Below, in pieces: positions 17,285-26,309 of a stretch of DNA of 39,938 nucleotides. Source of the DNA: Gammaproteobacteria bacterium (lineage in GTDB: Bacteria > Pseudomonadota > Gammaproteobacteria > Pseudomonadales > Azotimanducaceae); contig JASJXV010000012.1 of NCBI GenBank assembly GCA_030123805.1, positions 1 through 39,938 on the forward strand, written 5' to 3'. Below the pieces are notes generated by a model. That model was not told where the DNA came from. It did not search any database and saw nothing but the letters and a program-made list of their open reading frames with translations. Made by a program: the position numbers and the translations under genes. Each line of letters starts with the position of its first letter. The stretch's first letter is position 1.

Positions 17285-18217
17285 ATGTTCAAATATACCC
17301 TTAAGAGATTACTGGCCGGTGTAATCACTGTCTGGTTCATCGCTACCGCAACATTTGTCGCGATGCATGCGGTTCCCGGTGATCCGCTGCTTAACGACAA
17401 AGCGGTTACTCCGGAAATCAGAAGAAACCTGGAAGAAAAGTATGGCCTTGATAAACCGGTCTTTACCCAGTACCTGATCTATATGGGTAATATGCTGCAA
17501 GGTGATTTCGGCATTTCTTTCACGCAACAGAACAGACGCGTAAACGATATTATCAGAGATCATTTCCCCGTCTCGGCCATGCTGGGACTGCTTGCGATAT
17601 TCTTTGCTACAGCAGGCGGCATCGTATGGGGTGCATTGACGGCTACTTACAGAAACAGGGCGCCGGATGTGGTGATAATGTTTCTGGTCATCCTGGGTAT
17701 ATCTGTGCCCAGTTTCGTGTTCGCCGCACTCGGTCAGTTACTCCTGGTCAATATCAACAGCTGGGTTGGATATTCACTGATCCCTGTTGCCGGTTGGGGC
17801 ACGATCAGGCATATGCTGATGCCTGCTCTGGTGTTGGGCCTCGGTACCATGGCACTTCTAACACGACTCATGCGTTCAACCATGCTGGACATCGTGAACG
17901 CAGACTATATCAGGACTGCCAAGGCCAAGGGGTTATCGCCCCTGAGGATTTTCTTCCGGCACCAACTAAGAAATGCAATTCTACCGGTTGTTACGATTTT
18001 GGGGCCTCAGATTGCAGCCATTACCACGGGTGGATTTGTTGTAGAACTGGTCTTCGCAATCCCGGGTCTTGGGCGTTACTTTGTGCAGGCTGTGCAGCAA
18101 TTGGATTACACCGTCATCATGGGAACCACAGTCTTTTACGGTGCTTTCCTGGTACTCATGGTGATTACTGTCGATATTATTTACGGCTACATCGATCCGC
18201 GAGTGCAGCTGGAATAA
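17285..18217 (+). CDS. oppB: Oligopeptide ABC transporter permease, OppB/DppB type
   Basis: This 310-residue inner-membrane permease has the usual six helices. The N-terminal RLLAGVITVWFIATATFVAM helix is typical of OppB/DppB, followed by PGDPL and the conserved periplasmic segment YGLDKPVFTQY. The cytoplasmic EAA loop reads DYIRTAKAKGLSPLRIFFRH and contacts the ATPases. The C-terminal EXPGLG-like element is FAIPGLGRYFVQAV. Length is normal (about 306). It is the second gene of the operon and forms the translocation pore with the OppC-type protein. Confidence 0.93.
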   Translation: MFKYTLKRLLAGVITVWFIATATFVAMHAVPGDPLLNDKAVTPEIRRNLEEKYGLDKPVFTQYLIYMGNMLQGDFGISFTQQNRRVNDIIRDHFPVSAMLGLLAIFFATAGGIVWGALTATYRNRAPDVVIMFLVILGISVPSFVFAALGQLLLVNINSWVGYSLIPVAGWGTIRHMLMPALVLGLGTMALLTRLMRSTMLDIVNADYIRTAKAKGLSPLRIFFRHQLRNAILPVVTILGPQIAAITTGGFVVELVFAIPGLGRYFVQAVQQLDYTVIMGTTVFYGAFLVLMVITVDIIYGYIDPRVQLE

Positions 18218-18265
18218 CGGGTTCCCTGTTCAGATGACGCATACCAGACGAGAAACACACAGGTA

Positions 18266-19684
18266 ATGAACCATAGTACTACTGCATTCGTAGCAGATGA
18301 CTTTAAACCTGCCAGGGTGACTGTGCATGCAGAGCAGCTTTCCAGGCCATCACTCTCCTATTGGCAGGACGCCTGGATTCGGTTAAAGAAAAACACACGT
18401 GCAATAATTTCCCTCTATATCGTAATACTTCTGGGTTTCTTTACGCTTGTGGGTCCTTTTGTCTGGACTACCGATCCTACTCTCCTGGATTTAGGTCAGA
18501 TCTCTCAACCGCCCGGGTTTTCAAAAATAGCCTTGCTTGTGGAACCTTACCAGTCCTGGGACGGCATAATCCTGGATGACTTCCCTGCAGAGCCCGATGA
18601 ATATATTGAAGTCATTCCACCGCCTGAGAATTTCAGGGTAGTTGATTCGCCAACCACCCAACGAGTGAGACTGGCCTGGAACCCGGTGGACGGTGCCGCC
18701 GGTTACAATATCTATCGACACGACCATAAGCCGACTGCTTTCAATGACCTGGGGCTGCCTCTTGGATCCACTTTTGGCGGCAACGAGGTAAGCTATGAAG
18801 ACAGACTGGATATCGACTCTAGCACCTATTTCTATTCCATTGTCTCAACGGACGGTATCGACGAATCAGAGCTTTACACCGTCATTGAGATCAAACCCAG
18901 ACAGATAATTACTGTACAGGCTGCATTACAAAGAGGTCTCTTGACTGCGGTGGAAGCAAACACCGCGTTAGGCAAGGAGATCAAACTGGAGTTTCACCCG
19001 CTGGGCACTGATGCGCTGGGTAGAGACATGCTGGCAAGACTCATGTATGGAGCCAGAGTATCGCTATTTATTGGGATTGTAGCGCCGCTATTGTTTGTCA
19101 CATTCGGTGTCGCCTATGGGGGGGTCGCTGGTTATCATGGCGGCAGAATTGATGCTCTACTCATGCGTTTTGCAGATTTTGTAGTGGCGCTGCCATTTCT
19201 ATTATTCATGATCCTGTTCAAAATCGCTTTCGGTATTGGGCCGGGCGAGAGCGGTATTTTCCCCATGTTATTGGCATTAGTTATGCTAGCCTGGCCAGCT
19301 ACCGCCCGGTTGGTCCGCGGCCAGGTATTGCAAATCAGAGAAGAGGGCTACATCCAGGCAGCACGCCTTCTGGGCGCCAGAGACAGCTATCTGATACTCA
19401 GGCACATCATTCCCAATACCATTGGCGTGATTCTGGTCACACTGACATTTGCGGTACCCAGTGCCATATTTACTGAAGCATTCCTTTCCTTTATTGGTAT
19501 GGGGGTCGCACCACCGACACCATCCTGGGGTTCTATGTGTAATGAAGGCGTAAAAACCATGCTGTCTCACCCTCATGAGCTGATTTTCCCGGCGTTGTTT
19601 ATCAGTGTAACAGTACTGGCTTTCAATCTTCTGGGTGACGGCTTAACTGAGGCTCTGGATTCCAGGTTGAGGTCAAGGGAGTAA
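18266..19684 (+). CDS. oppC: Oligopeptide ABC transporter permease, OppC type, with an inserted FN3-like domain
   Basis: At 472 residues it is about 170 longer than E. coli OppC (302). TM1 is at about 50-70. The standard core resumes with HPLGTDALGRDMLARLMYGA, the EAA loop GYIQAARLLGARDSYLILRH and the C-terminal FLSFIGMGVAPPTPSWG. Between them, at about 117-208, is a fibronectin-III-like module: PPENFRVVDSPTTQRVRLAW, then AAGYNIYRHD, and YFYSIVSTDGIDESE. By OppC topology this loop is periplasmic, facing the binding protein. A second linker containing ITVQAALQRGLLTAVEAN sits after it. The reading frame is intact throughout, so the insert is real and not a sequencing join. Its function is unknown. 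Confidence 0.9.
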   Translation: MNHSTTAFVADDFKPARVTVHAEQLSRPSLSYWQDAWIRLKKNTRAIISLYIVILLGFFTLVGPFVWTTDPTLLDLGQISQPPGFSKIALLVEPYQSWDGIILDDFPAEPDEYIEVIPPPENFRVVDSPTTQRVRLAWNPVDGAAGYNIYRHDHKPTAFNDLGLPLGSTFGGNEVSYEDRLDIDSSTYFYSIVSTDGIDESELYTVIEIKPRQIITVQAALQRGLLTAVEANTALGKEIKLEFHPLGTDALGRDMLARLMYGARVSLFIGIVAPLLFVTFGVAYGGVAGYHGGRIDALLMRFADFVVALPFLLFMILFKIAFGIGPGESGIFPMLLALVMLAWPATARLVRGQVLQIREEGYIQAARLLGARDSYLILRHIIPNTIGVILVTLTFAVPSAIFTEAFLSFIGMGVAPPTPSWGSMCNEGVKTMLSHPHELIFPALFISVTVLAFNLLGDGLTEALDSRLRSRE

Positions 19685-19688
19685 GCCC

Positions 19689-20705
19689 ATGTCCGATATC
19701 GTATTGGATGTTAAAAACCTCCGCGTTGAATTTGATACCTATGGTGGAATTGTCAAGGCAGTGAGGGGTGTAAGTTTCTCGGTTCCTCGAGGTCAAACAC
19801 TGGCCATCGTGGGCGAATCCGGCTGCGGAAAATCTGTGACCGTGCAAGCCATTATGGGTTTGATTCCCATGCCCCCGGGGCGTATCACATCGGGTTCCGC
19901 GAAACTGAATGGTCAGGAGATGCTGGGCCTATCGCCGAAAGAAGCCAATCAGTTCAGAGGTGTAGAAATCGGAATGATCTTTCAGGATCCCATGACATCT
20001 CTGAATCCAACCATGACCATTGGTGATCAGATCGCTGAAACGCTTATAGTGCACAGAGGTTATACTAAAAAGGCGTCTGCAAAAATAGCAGTTGATCTTC
20101 TGGACAAGACAAAAATTCCGGAAGCGGCAAAAAGAGCCAGGCAGTATCCATTTGAATTTTCCGGCGGTATGTTACAGCGCTCTATGATCGCCATGAGCCT
20201 GGCGTGCAATCCTACTGTGCTAATTGCAGATGAACCGACGACTGCCCTGGACGTCACCATTCAGGCAGAGATCCTGGAATTGATGCTGGAGCTCAAACGC
20301 ACGGAAGGGATGTCCATCATCCTTATCACCCATGATCTGGCAGTTGTGGCTCGTGTTGCTGATGACGTTGCCGTTATGTACGCCGGACAGATTATCGAAT
20401 CAGGTAGTGTCGATCAGATCTTCTATGAGTCGGCTCACCCATATACCATGGGACTCAAAGAGGCCATGCCTACCAACAAACCCAATGAAGAGCGGAAACT
20501 CATGCCTATCAGCGGCAGTCCCCCTGACCTGTTTCATCCACCCGCTGGATGTGGCTATTTCGCTCGTTGTCCCCATGCCATGGATATCTGCGAATCAAAT
20601 CAACCCTCAGGCTTTCGTATAGCCGCCGATCATTACGCCAGTTGTTGGTTACACCATGAACTCGCTCCTGAAGTCGATGCACTGCATCTGGTTGGAGATC
20701 AATAA
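19689..20705 (+). CDS. oppD: Oligopeptide ABC transporter ATP-binding protein, OppD type
   Basis: This 338-residue ATPase powers peptide import. It has Walker A GESGCGKSV, a Q-loop in IFQDPMTSLNP, the signature FSGGMLQRSMIAMSLA (a variant of LSGGQ), Walker B VLIADEPTTALDVT and the switch histidine in LITHDLAVVA. The C-terminal oligopeptide extension with HPYTMGLKEAMP and a CGYFARCPHAMDIC cysteine cluster is typical of OppD/DppD and may bind an iron-sulfur cluster. GGGAG lies before the ATG. The stop overlaps the start of the next gene by one base. Confidence 0.94.
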   Translation: MSDIVLDVKNLRVEFDTYGGIVKAVRGVSFSVPRGQTLAIVGESGCGKSVTVQAIMGLIPMPPGRITSGSAKLNGQEMLGLSPKEANQFRGVEIGMIFQDPMTSLNPTMTIGDQIAETLIVHRGYTKKASAKIAVDLLDKTKIPEAAKRARQYPFEFSGGMLQRSMIAMSLACNPTVLIADEPTTALDVTIQAEILELMLELKRTEGMSIILITHDLAVVARVADDVAVMYAGQIIESGSVDQIFYESAHPYTMGLKEAMPTNKPNEERKLMPISGSPPDLFHPPAGCGYFARCPHAMDICESNQPSGFRIAADHYASCWLHHELAPEVDALHLVGDQ

Positions 20706-21655
20706 TGCTGATAGAAACCAGAGCACTGACCAAGCATTTCAGAATCGGCTCGCATCAGATATTGCATGCCGTGGATGGAATCACGCTCTCGATTCAAGAG
20801 AACGAGATTCTTGGGCTGGTAGGTGAGAGCGGTTCCGGCAAGTCGACATTCGGAAAAACATTGGTCGGTTTGTATGACCGGACATCCGGTGAGGCTTTCT
20901 ATAACGGTGTGCCGCTCCCGGCCAAATTCAAATCAAAAGATCATCTGACTTATTCCAGGGAAATGCAGATGATCTTTCAAGATCCATATTCTTCGCTAAA
21001 TCCAAGAATGACGGTACTGGATATTATCGGTGAGGGTCTGGTGTTACCGGGAACCCACTCTCGCAGTGAAATACACGAGAAGGTCGCCTACTGGCTGGAG
21101 AAAGTTGGCTTGCATCCTGACCATATGTCCCGCTATCCGCATGAGTTTTCCGGTGGTCAGCGGCAGCGGATTGGCATTGCCCGGGCGATGATTATCGAAC
21201 CCAGATTTGTTGTTTGCGACGAGCCCATATCCGCACTGGACGTATCGGTTCAGGCGCAAATTATCAATCTGTTGGACGAACTAAAGGAATCCATAGGGTT
21301 GACGCTGCTTTTCATCGCTCATGATCTATCGATGGTGAGATACGTCTCTCACCGCATGGCAGTGATGTATCTGGGAACGCTGGTGGAGATCGGTCCGTCA
21401 AATGAGCTGTTTTTCGATCCGCAACACCCATACACACAGTTGCTGATTGAATCCAATCCGGAACCGGACCCGGTACTGGAGAGGAGTCGACCGCATACAC
21501 CTATCAAAGGTGAAATCACTTCACCCATCAACGTCAAACCAGGGTGCAGGTTTGTCGATCGATGTCCCCGGGCAATGGCACACTGCTCTCATGAAACACC
21601 CGAATTTATTGCAACCAGCAAAGACCGATACGTGGCGTGCCATCTGTTCAGTTAG
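20705..21655 (+). CDS. oppF: Oligopeptide ABC transporter ATP-binding protein, OppF type
   Basis: This 316-residue partner ATPase has Walker A GESGSGKST, the Q-loop IFQDPYSSLNPRM, signature FSGGQRQRIGIARA, Walker B VVCDEPISALDVS and FIAHDLSMVRYV. It ends with the family C-terminal tail CRFVDRCPRAMAHC, with cysteines as in OppF/DppF. TAATG joins it to oppD, so the two ATPases are co-translated and expected to form the heterodimer on the OppB-OppC permease. It is the last gene of the operon. Confidence 0.94.
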   Translation: MLIETRALTKHFRIGSHQILHAVDGITLSIQENEILGLVGESGSGKSTFGKTLVGLYDRTSGEAFYNGVPLPAKFKSKDHLTYSREMQMIFQDPYSSLNPRMTVLDIIGEGLVLPGTHSRSEIHEKVAYWLEKVGLHPDHMSRYPHEFSGGQRQRIGIARAMIIEPRFVVCDEPISALDVSVQAQIINLLDELKESIGLTLLFIAHDLSMVRYVSHRMAVMYLGTLVEIGPSNELFFDPQHPYTQLLIESNPEPDPVLERSRPHTPIKGEITSPINVKPGCRFVDRCPRAMAHCSHETPEFIATSKDRYVACHLFS

Positions 21656-21657
21656 TT

Positions 21658-21730
21658 AAAATTGATGCAATCAAATTTTAACGGCGGCAGCGGTTTGCGC
21701 AGCAAACTGTGAGAGCCAAAATTGATGCAA
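21658..21730. repeat. 13-bp direct repeat spaced by exactly 60 bp, with a small hairpin between
   Basis: AAAATTGATGCAA occurs at 21658-21670 and again at 21718-21730. Between them GTTTGC (21693-21698) pairs with GCAAAC (21702-21707) around GCA. It lies just after the oppF stop and before the convergent small gene. There is no T-tract, so I do not call it a terminator; it may be a weak bidirectional end or a protein-binding region. Confidence 0.5.
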
Positions 21731-21742
21731 CCAAAATTGAAC

Positions 21743-22042
21743 CTATTCAGCGCGTGACCCGGTAAAGGTCGCGTTACCGAATGATCCCAGTTTGATATCG
21801 CCGGAAATACTGTCCCCATCCACGCTGGCTGACACTTCCAATGTGATGGCCATGGGTGAAGTCACCTGAGCCTTCCAGGTTAGATTGTTACCGTCAACCG
21901 TGCCTTCAGTAATATCGATATCTCCCTGGGGACCGGACATTTTACCCGTCAGGCTACTGCCCTCTTCCGTCAGAGATAGCGTACCGTCTTGTGATCCCAT
22001 AGGGCTGTTTGTAGTGATGTTCCATGTGCCGCTTGCACTCAT
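21743..22042 (-). CDS. Small beta-rich hypothetical protein
   Basis: This 99-residue protein begins MSASGTWNITTNSPMG. It has alternating polar/hydrophobic strands (GTLSLTEEGSSLTGKMSGPQ, then ISGDIKLGSFGNATFTGSR) of the kind seen in small beta-barrel or lipocalin-like domains. I do not recognise a named family. Starting at the ATG at 22042 is supported by GGAGAG six bases upstream; a TTG twelve bases earlier is itself part of that Shine-Dalgarno. It is on the same strand as cobT, 235 bp downstream of it, and convergent with the transporter operon. Confidence 0.65.
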   Translation of the reverse strand: MSASGTWNITTNSPMGSQDGTLSLTEEGSSLTGKMSGPQGDIDITEGTVDGNNLTWKAQVTSPMAITLEVSASVDGDSISGDIKLGSFGNATFTGSRAE

Positions 22043-22277
22043 AGATCTCTCCAATGATTGTGGCTGTATTTCGCATCTCGTATTTGAACTCAGGATGGGC
22101 AGTTTTTCAAGGCAATCACCGCATTTTCACCTGTGGCGATAAGGGGTTGCCGCACGGTATTTTGCTCTCCAGTCGAAATTTGATGCCATCTTAAATCATG
22201 CGATTCATTGTCTCCTGCCCTTCAACCAACCAGGAGGTTCCAGGGAAAGTCTGATCGAGGCCCAGACGTCGCCACCG

Positions 22278-24170
22278 CTATTTCCGGCATGGCTGCGTTA
22301 GAGAGCTTGCCTGGGAAGCAACGCTTATTTGCCTTCGCTTGCCTGCTGATGGCACTTCCTGACTGAACAGATTCACCAGTTGCTCAGTCATGGCATGACC
22401 CAATTGCTCAGCGTCGGTAATGGTTACTGCGCGTCGATAGTGGTGCGTAACATCATGTCCGATGCCTATGGCGACCAGTTCGACTTGAGAATGATTCTCT
22501 ATTATGTCTATTGCATATTTAAGATGCTGTTCCAGATAGTTACTGGGATTTACCAGCAGTGTGCTGTTGTCCACAGGCAAGCCATCAGAGATGACCATGA
22601 GTATCCTGCGGTCCTCAGGGCGTGTGACGATGCGATTGTGAGCCCAGAGCAGGGCCTCGCCATCAATATTTTCCTTGAGAAGTTCTTCTCTCATCATCAA
22701 ACCGAGATTCTTTCTGGCGCGCCTCCAGGGCATATCTGCAGATTTGTAGATGATGTGTCTCAGGTCGTTCAATCTCCCGGGATTAGGACCTTTACCCGCT
22801 GCCAACCAATGTTCCCGGGATTGTCCTCCGCGCCAGGCTCTGGTGGTAAATCCGAGAATCTCGACTTTAACCGCACATCGCTCCAGTGTTCTTCCCAGGA
22901 TGTCCGCACACATGGCTGCAATGGTGATTGATCGCCCTCGCATGGAACCGGAACTGTCGATCAGCAAAGATACCACGGTATCTCTGAACGTCATGTCCTT
23001 TTCCTGTTTGAATGCCAGCGGGTGGAAAGGGTCCATTATCACGTTCGTCAGTCTGGACGAATCCAGCATTCCCTCATCCAGATCAAACTCCCAGGTACGG
23101 TTTTGCTGCGCCATTAGTTTTCGTTGCAAGCGGTTAGCCAACTTGGCAATAATAACCTGTGAATTCCGCAAGTGTGAATCAAGCACACCACGCAGTCTTT
23201 CAAGTTCTGCTGGCTCGCAAAGCTCATCTGCCAGGATGATTTCATCAAAATCCATGGTGAATGCGGTGTAATTGGATTCCCTGGGTCTGTCCCAGTTCTT
23301 TTGCAGCATTTCGGGTGTAGCCCCGGCGTCATCATCCTCACCTTCCGCTTCAGAAAGATCACCTGCCTCCATATCGACCGGCACTTCGCCTTCCATCGCC
23401 TCTGCCATATCGGCATCACTGGGAGCTTCTTCCATGGCAGCCTCATCGCCCGCTTCCGATTCAGATTCACCGGAATCATCTTCCTGTTCCGGATCACCCT
23501 CTGCATCCAGACTTTCTTCGCCCCACGCATCACTCAATCCGAGATCTGACAGGATTCTTCGGGTCAGGCGTGTAAATTCGCTCTGATCATTGAGATTCGC
23601 ATCCAGATCTTCCATCTCATAACCGATCTTTTCCTCAATGTAGTCGCGCCAATGATCCAGTAAACTGGTTGCTGTTGGCGGTAGGGTAATGCCACTCAGT
23701 TTCTCTCGGATATAGTATCCAACCGCTTCGCCCAGAGGAGCGTCGGTCTGGTGTTCCAGTTTATCGTAGCCGTGATTTTTGCAATGCTGCTCGACTTCCG
23801 CATTAAGATTGAATCCGACTCCTCGCATGAGTCGAGTGCCAATGGATGCTACCCGCGCATCTTCCACCGCTTCATACACATCCAGTGCTATACCGGCTGC
23901 CGGTCGGTGAGCCTTATGGTACTGGTCATTGTGAAATCGAGTTCGCAAGGCAAACTTGTCCGCTGTGCCTCGCAACACTGCAAGCTGTGCTTCGCTCAAA
24001 TTTTGTTCTGGCAAGGGTACGCGTGCCTGGTCTCCCTGAATGTAAGGTTTTCCTCTGCCAAAACTGACATTCAGCTGATCATTCCCGGATATGGCGCGCA
24101 TGGTGGAGGTCACTGCCTGCTTGAACAGTTCCGCTGCGTCATTTTTCTCGGAAATTGGCTTCTGGGACAC
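22278..24170 (-). CDS. cobT: CobT-like cobaltochelatase subunit (VWA domain)
   Basis: This 630-residue protein matches CobT, the VWA-domain subunit of the aerobic cobaltochelatase. Its N-terminal part has [20 protein letters not shown], characteristic of CobT. An acidic low-complexity region follows (about 225-290, many Glu and Asp). The C-terminal VWA domain has the MIDAS motif [13 protein letters not shown] and the [12 protein letters not shown] segment. It starts with GTG at 24170, 12 bp after cobS on the same strand, so they are translated together. In the known enzyme, CobS and CobT form a AAA+/VWA ring complex that acts on CobN. No cobN or other cobalamin gene lies in the window, so the metal target is open. 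Confidence 0.88.
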   Translation of the reverse strand: MSQKPISEKNDAAELFKQAVTSTMRAISGNDQLNVSFGRGKPYIQGDQARVPLPEQNLSEAQLAVLRGTADKFALRTRFHNDQYHKAHRPAAGIALDVYEAVEDARVASIGTRLMRGVGFNLNAEVEQHCKNHGYDKLEHQTDAPLGEAVGYYIREKLSGITLPPTATSLLDHWRDYIEEKIGYEMEDLDANLNDQSEFTRLTRRILSDLGLSDAWGEESLDAEGDPEQEDDSGESESEAGDEAAMEEAPSDADMAEAMEGEVPVDMEAGDLSEAEGEDDDAGATPEMLQKNWDRPRESNYTAFTMDFDEIILADELCEPAELERLRGVLDSHLRNSQVIIAKLANRLQRKLMAQQNRTWEFDLDEGMLDSSRLTNVIMDPFHPLAFKQEKDMTFRDTVVSLLIDSSGSMRGRSITIAAMCADILGRTLERCAVKVEILGFTTRAWRGGQSREHWLAAGKGPNPGRLNDLRHIIYKSADMPWRRARKNLGLMMREELLKENIDGEALLWAHNRIVTRPEDRRILMVISDGLPVDNSTLLVNPSNYLEQHLKYAIDIIENHSQVELVAIGIGHDVTHHYRRAVTITDAEQLGHAMTEQLVNLFSQEVPSAGKRRQISVASQASSLTQPCRK

Positions 24171-24182
24171 CGATTTATCTCT

Positions 24183-25175
24183 TTAACCCAACATCACCTT
24201 AGCGCTCGATTCAGGAAGTTCCTCACCCAGGCACCGCTGGTAATATTCTGCAACAATCGATTTCTCCGTCTCATCACACTTGTTCAGAAAAGTTAATCTG
24301 AACGCAAAACCCAGATCATTGAAAATACGTGCATTCTCAGCCCACATGATGACGGTTCGCGGTGACATAACGGTAGAAATATCACCATTAATAAAACCCT
24401 GCCGAGTCAGCTCGGCCACTGACACCATATGAGAAAGAGTCTTCTTGTCCATTGAGTCACCTAGCGCATCCATCTTCTTTCCTACAATGTCTACTTCCCG
24501 TTCATGGGGTAAATAGTTTAACGTGGTGACAATGTTCCATCTGTCCATCTGTCCCTGGTTAATCTGTTGAGTGCCATGATACAGGCCGGATGGATCACCG
24601 AGACCAATGGTGTTGGTAGTAGCAAATAAACGGAAGTACTTATGGGGACTGATGACCTTGCTCTGATCCAGCAAGGTAAGTTTTCCTTCCACCTCCAATA
24701 CCCGCTGAATTACAAACATCACATCGGGCCGACCCGCATCGTACTCATCAAACACCAGGGCTGTGGAACTTTGCAATGCCCACGGCAAGAGTCCTTCCCT
24801 GAATTCAGTTACCTGTAGTCCATCCTTCAGAACAATCGCGTCCTTGCCGATAAGATCGATACGACTGATATGGCTATCCAGATTGATACGAATACACGGC
24901 CAATTCAGACGCGCAGCAACCTGCTCAATATGCGTGGATTTACCGGTGCCATGATATCCCTGAATCATCACGCGCTTGTTGTGGGCAAATCCGGCCAGAA
25001 TAGCCAGTGTTGTTTCCCGATTGAATAGATACGTATCATCAAACGTGGGTACGTGTTCCGTCGGCTCTGAGAACGCAAGGACTTTCAGGTCCACATCTAT
25101 TCCAAAAACTTCCCGCACATCCACTTCAGTATCTGGAGTTCCAGAATCTGCCGCTACGCTTGTTTTTTCTGTCAT
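24183..25175 (-). CDS. cobS: CobS-like cobaltochelatase AAA+ ATPase
   Basis: This 330-residue AAA+ ATPase is very close to Rhizobiales-type Cob[36 protein letters not shown], Walker [35 protein letters not shown] as Walker B, and [20 protein letters not shown] for sensor 1. It hydrolyses ATP to drive chelatase action with CobT. I chose the ATG at 25175 (MTEKTSV) because family members start shortly before VREVFGID; a TTG at 25205 would add ten residues. No J-domain gene precedes it, as it does in some alphaproteobacteria. Upstream 500 bp hold no recognisable gene. Confidence 0.9.
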   Translation of the reverse strand: MTEKTSVAADSGTPDTEVDVREVFGIDVDLKVLAFSEPTEHVPTFDDTYLFNRETTLAILAGFAHNKRVMIQGYHGTGKSTHIEQVAARLNWPCIRINLDSHISRIDLIGKDAIVLKDGLQVTEFREGLLPWALQSSTALVFDEYDAGRPDVMFVIQRVLEVEGKLTLLDQSKVISPHKYFRLFATTNTIGLGDPSGLYHGTQQINQGQMDRWNIVTTLNYLPHEREVDIVGKKMDALGDSMDKKTLSHMVSVAELTRQGFINGDISTVMSPRTVIMWAENARIFNDLGFAFRLTFLNKCDETEKSIVAEYYQRCLGEELPESSAKVMLG

Positions 25176-25712
25176 TACAGCATCAACCCGCTCTATAAAA
25201 TTCAATCTTCGGCTCCAGCCATCTTTCTACCGGACAGCAGTTTCCCAAATCCGTCAACAAAATGCGAACGGAATTACACTATCACACAGGTGCTGTAGTC
25301 CTCAGGGCACAGACAGGGGGCAACCCGTTCAAAATCTCTTCCTCGCTTTTTAACCTGACAATGGCAGATCGTCCTGGTGGTGCGATCACTATTTTGTAGC
25401 TGGCTCCTGTACTGAAACTGTTAAAATTGGTTCGAAGTTGCAACACATATATTTTGTCAAGATTATAAAACAACCACTTGAAGTAGCCACCTCGAACTTC
25501 AAAGCCGGTGGGCCACATCCGGTCCAGAACTGGCTGTTAACACTGGTTCAATAATGTAATTGCTCAAAACGGCCAGATCCGGGAAGTGAGGTTTTCGTAT
25601 CTGCCCTAGGATATCCTTTTATCTCTCACACCGCCAATTTTGAGAGTTGTTTTAAGGGAGCGATAATTTCTGGGTTATAATTGCTGCCTTTTAGCTGCAC
25701 AGGAAGTTGAAA
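25176..25712. other. Gene-poor stretch between divergent cobS and the SixA-like gene
   Basis: About 540 bp without a supportable gene. A minus-strand frame at 25282-25518 has no protein-like features that I recognise. The right end carries the promoter and Shine-Dalgarno of the phosphatase gene; the left end should carry the cobS promoter, which I could not pick out. Confidence 0.4.
25676..25706 (+). promoter_or_regulatory. Putative -10 and ribosome-binding site of the SixA-like gene
   Basis: TATAAT stands at 25676-25681 followed by a short GC-containing stretch. AGGAAG at 25701-25706 lies six bases before the ATG at 25713. No good -35 was found, and the leader would be very short. Confidence 0.4.
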
Positions 25713-26261
25713 ATGACTCGAATATATCTTGTCCGACACGGCAGAGCAGCTGCCTCCTGGTCCGATGATCTGGATCCGGGTCTGGATGCACTGGGCCTAT
25801 CCCAGGCCGAAACCGCGGCTGAAACACTAATGGCTTATGCACCCCTGGAAGCTGTTTCCAGCCCGCTCAAGCGCGCCCTTGAGACGTCACTGCCCTTTAC
25901 TCGCAAGTTTCAGACTGAAGCCAGAGTGGAACCCCGGGTTGCCGAAATCCCTTCACCCGGTCTTGATCTGGAAAGCCGGGGTCCCTGGCTCAGTAAAGTC
26001 ATGCAGGATAACTGGTCAAATGTCTCCGCCGAGTTGCAATCCTGGCGTGCTGCCCTAATCGAGTGTGTGTGTGGATTACAAAAGGATACGGTGGTATTCA
26101 GCCATTTCATAGCCATCAATGTCGCGGTAGGAAGTGCGATAGATGACGACAGAGTGGTGCACTTTCGACCGGATAATGGCTCTATTTCTATTCTGGAAAC
26201 AGACGGTGATTCATTAACACTTATCGCAACAGGCACTGCCGCGCAAACCCACGTCGGGTAA
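25713..26261 (+). CDS. Histidine phosphatase family protein, SixA-like
   Basis: This 182-residue protein starts with the phosphohistidine motif YLVRHGRAAAS (RHG). The arginine of the second motif is in SSPLKRALETSLPF and the second catalytic histidine is in FSHFIAINVAVG. This is the phosphoglycerate mutase-like histidine phosphatase fold; length and the short form fit SixA or general small phosphatases better than mutases. Known SixA dephosphorylates His on signalling proteins; here the substrate is not shown. The AGGAAG box supports the ATG at 25713 over the TTG six bases earlier. It converges with holA, whose stop is 48 bp away. Confidence 0.82.
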   Translation: MTRIYLVRHGRAAASWSDDLDPGLDALGLSQAETAAETLMAYAPLEAVSSPLKRALETSLPFTRKFQTEARVEPRVAEIPSPGLDLESRGPWLSKVMQDNWSNVSAELQSWRAALIECVCGLQKDTVVFSHFIAINVAVGSAIDDDRVVHFRPDNGSISILETDGDSLTLIATGTAAQTHVG

Positions 26262-26309
26262 ATGGCAACTTCAGGAGGGTCCCGTGCGTTTGCGTGTGTG
26301 GAAATTGCG

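Noticed and set aside
25282-25518. Minus-strand ORF of 78 codons upstream of cobS.
   Set aside because: No recognisable motif, no Shine-Dalgarno and no family-like pattern; kept only as part of a gene-poor stretch.
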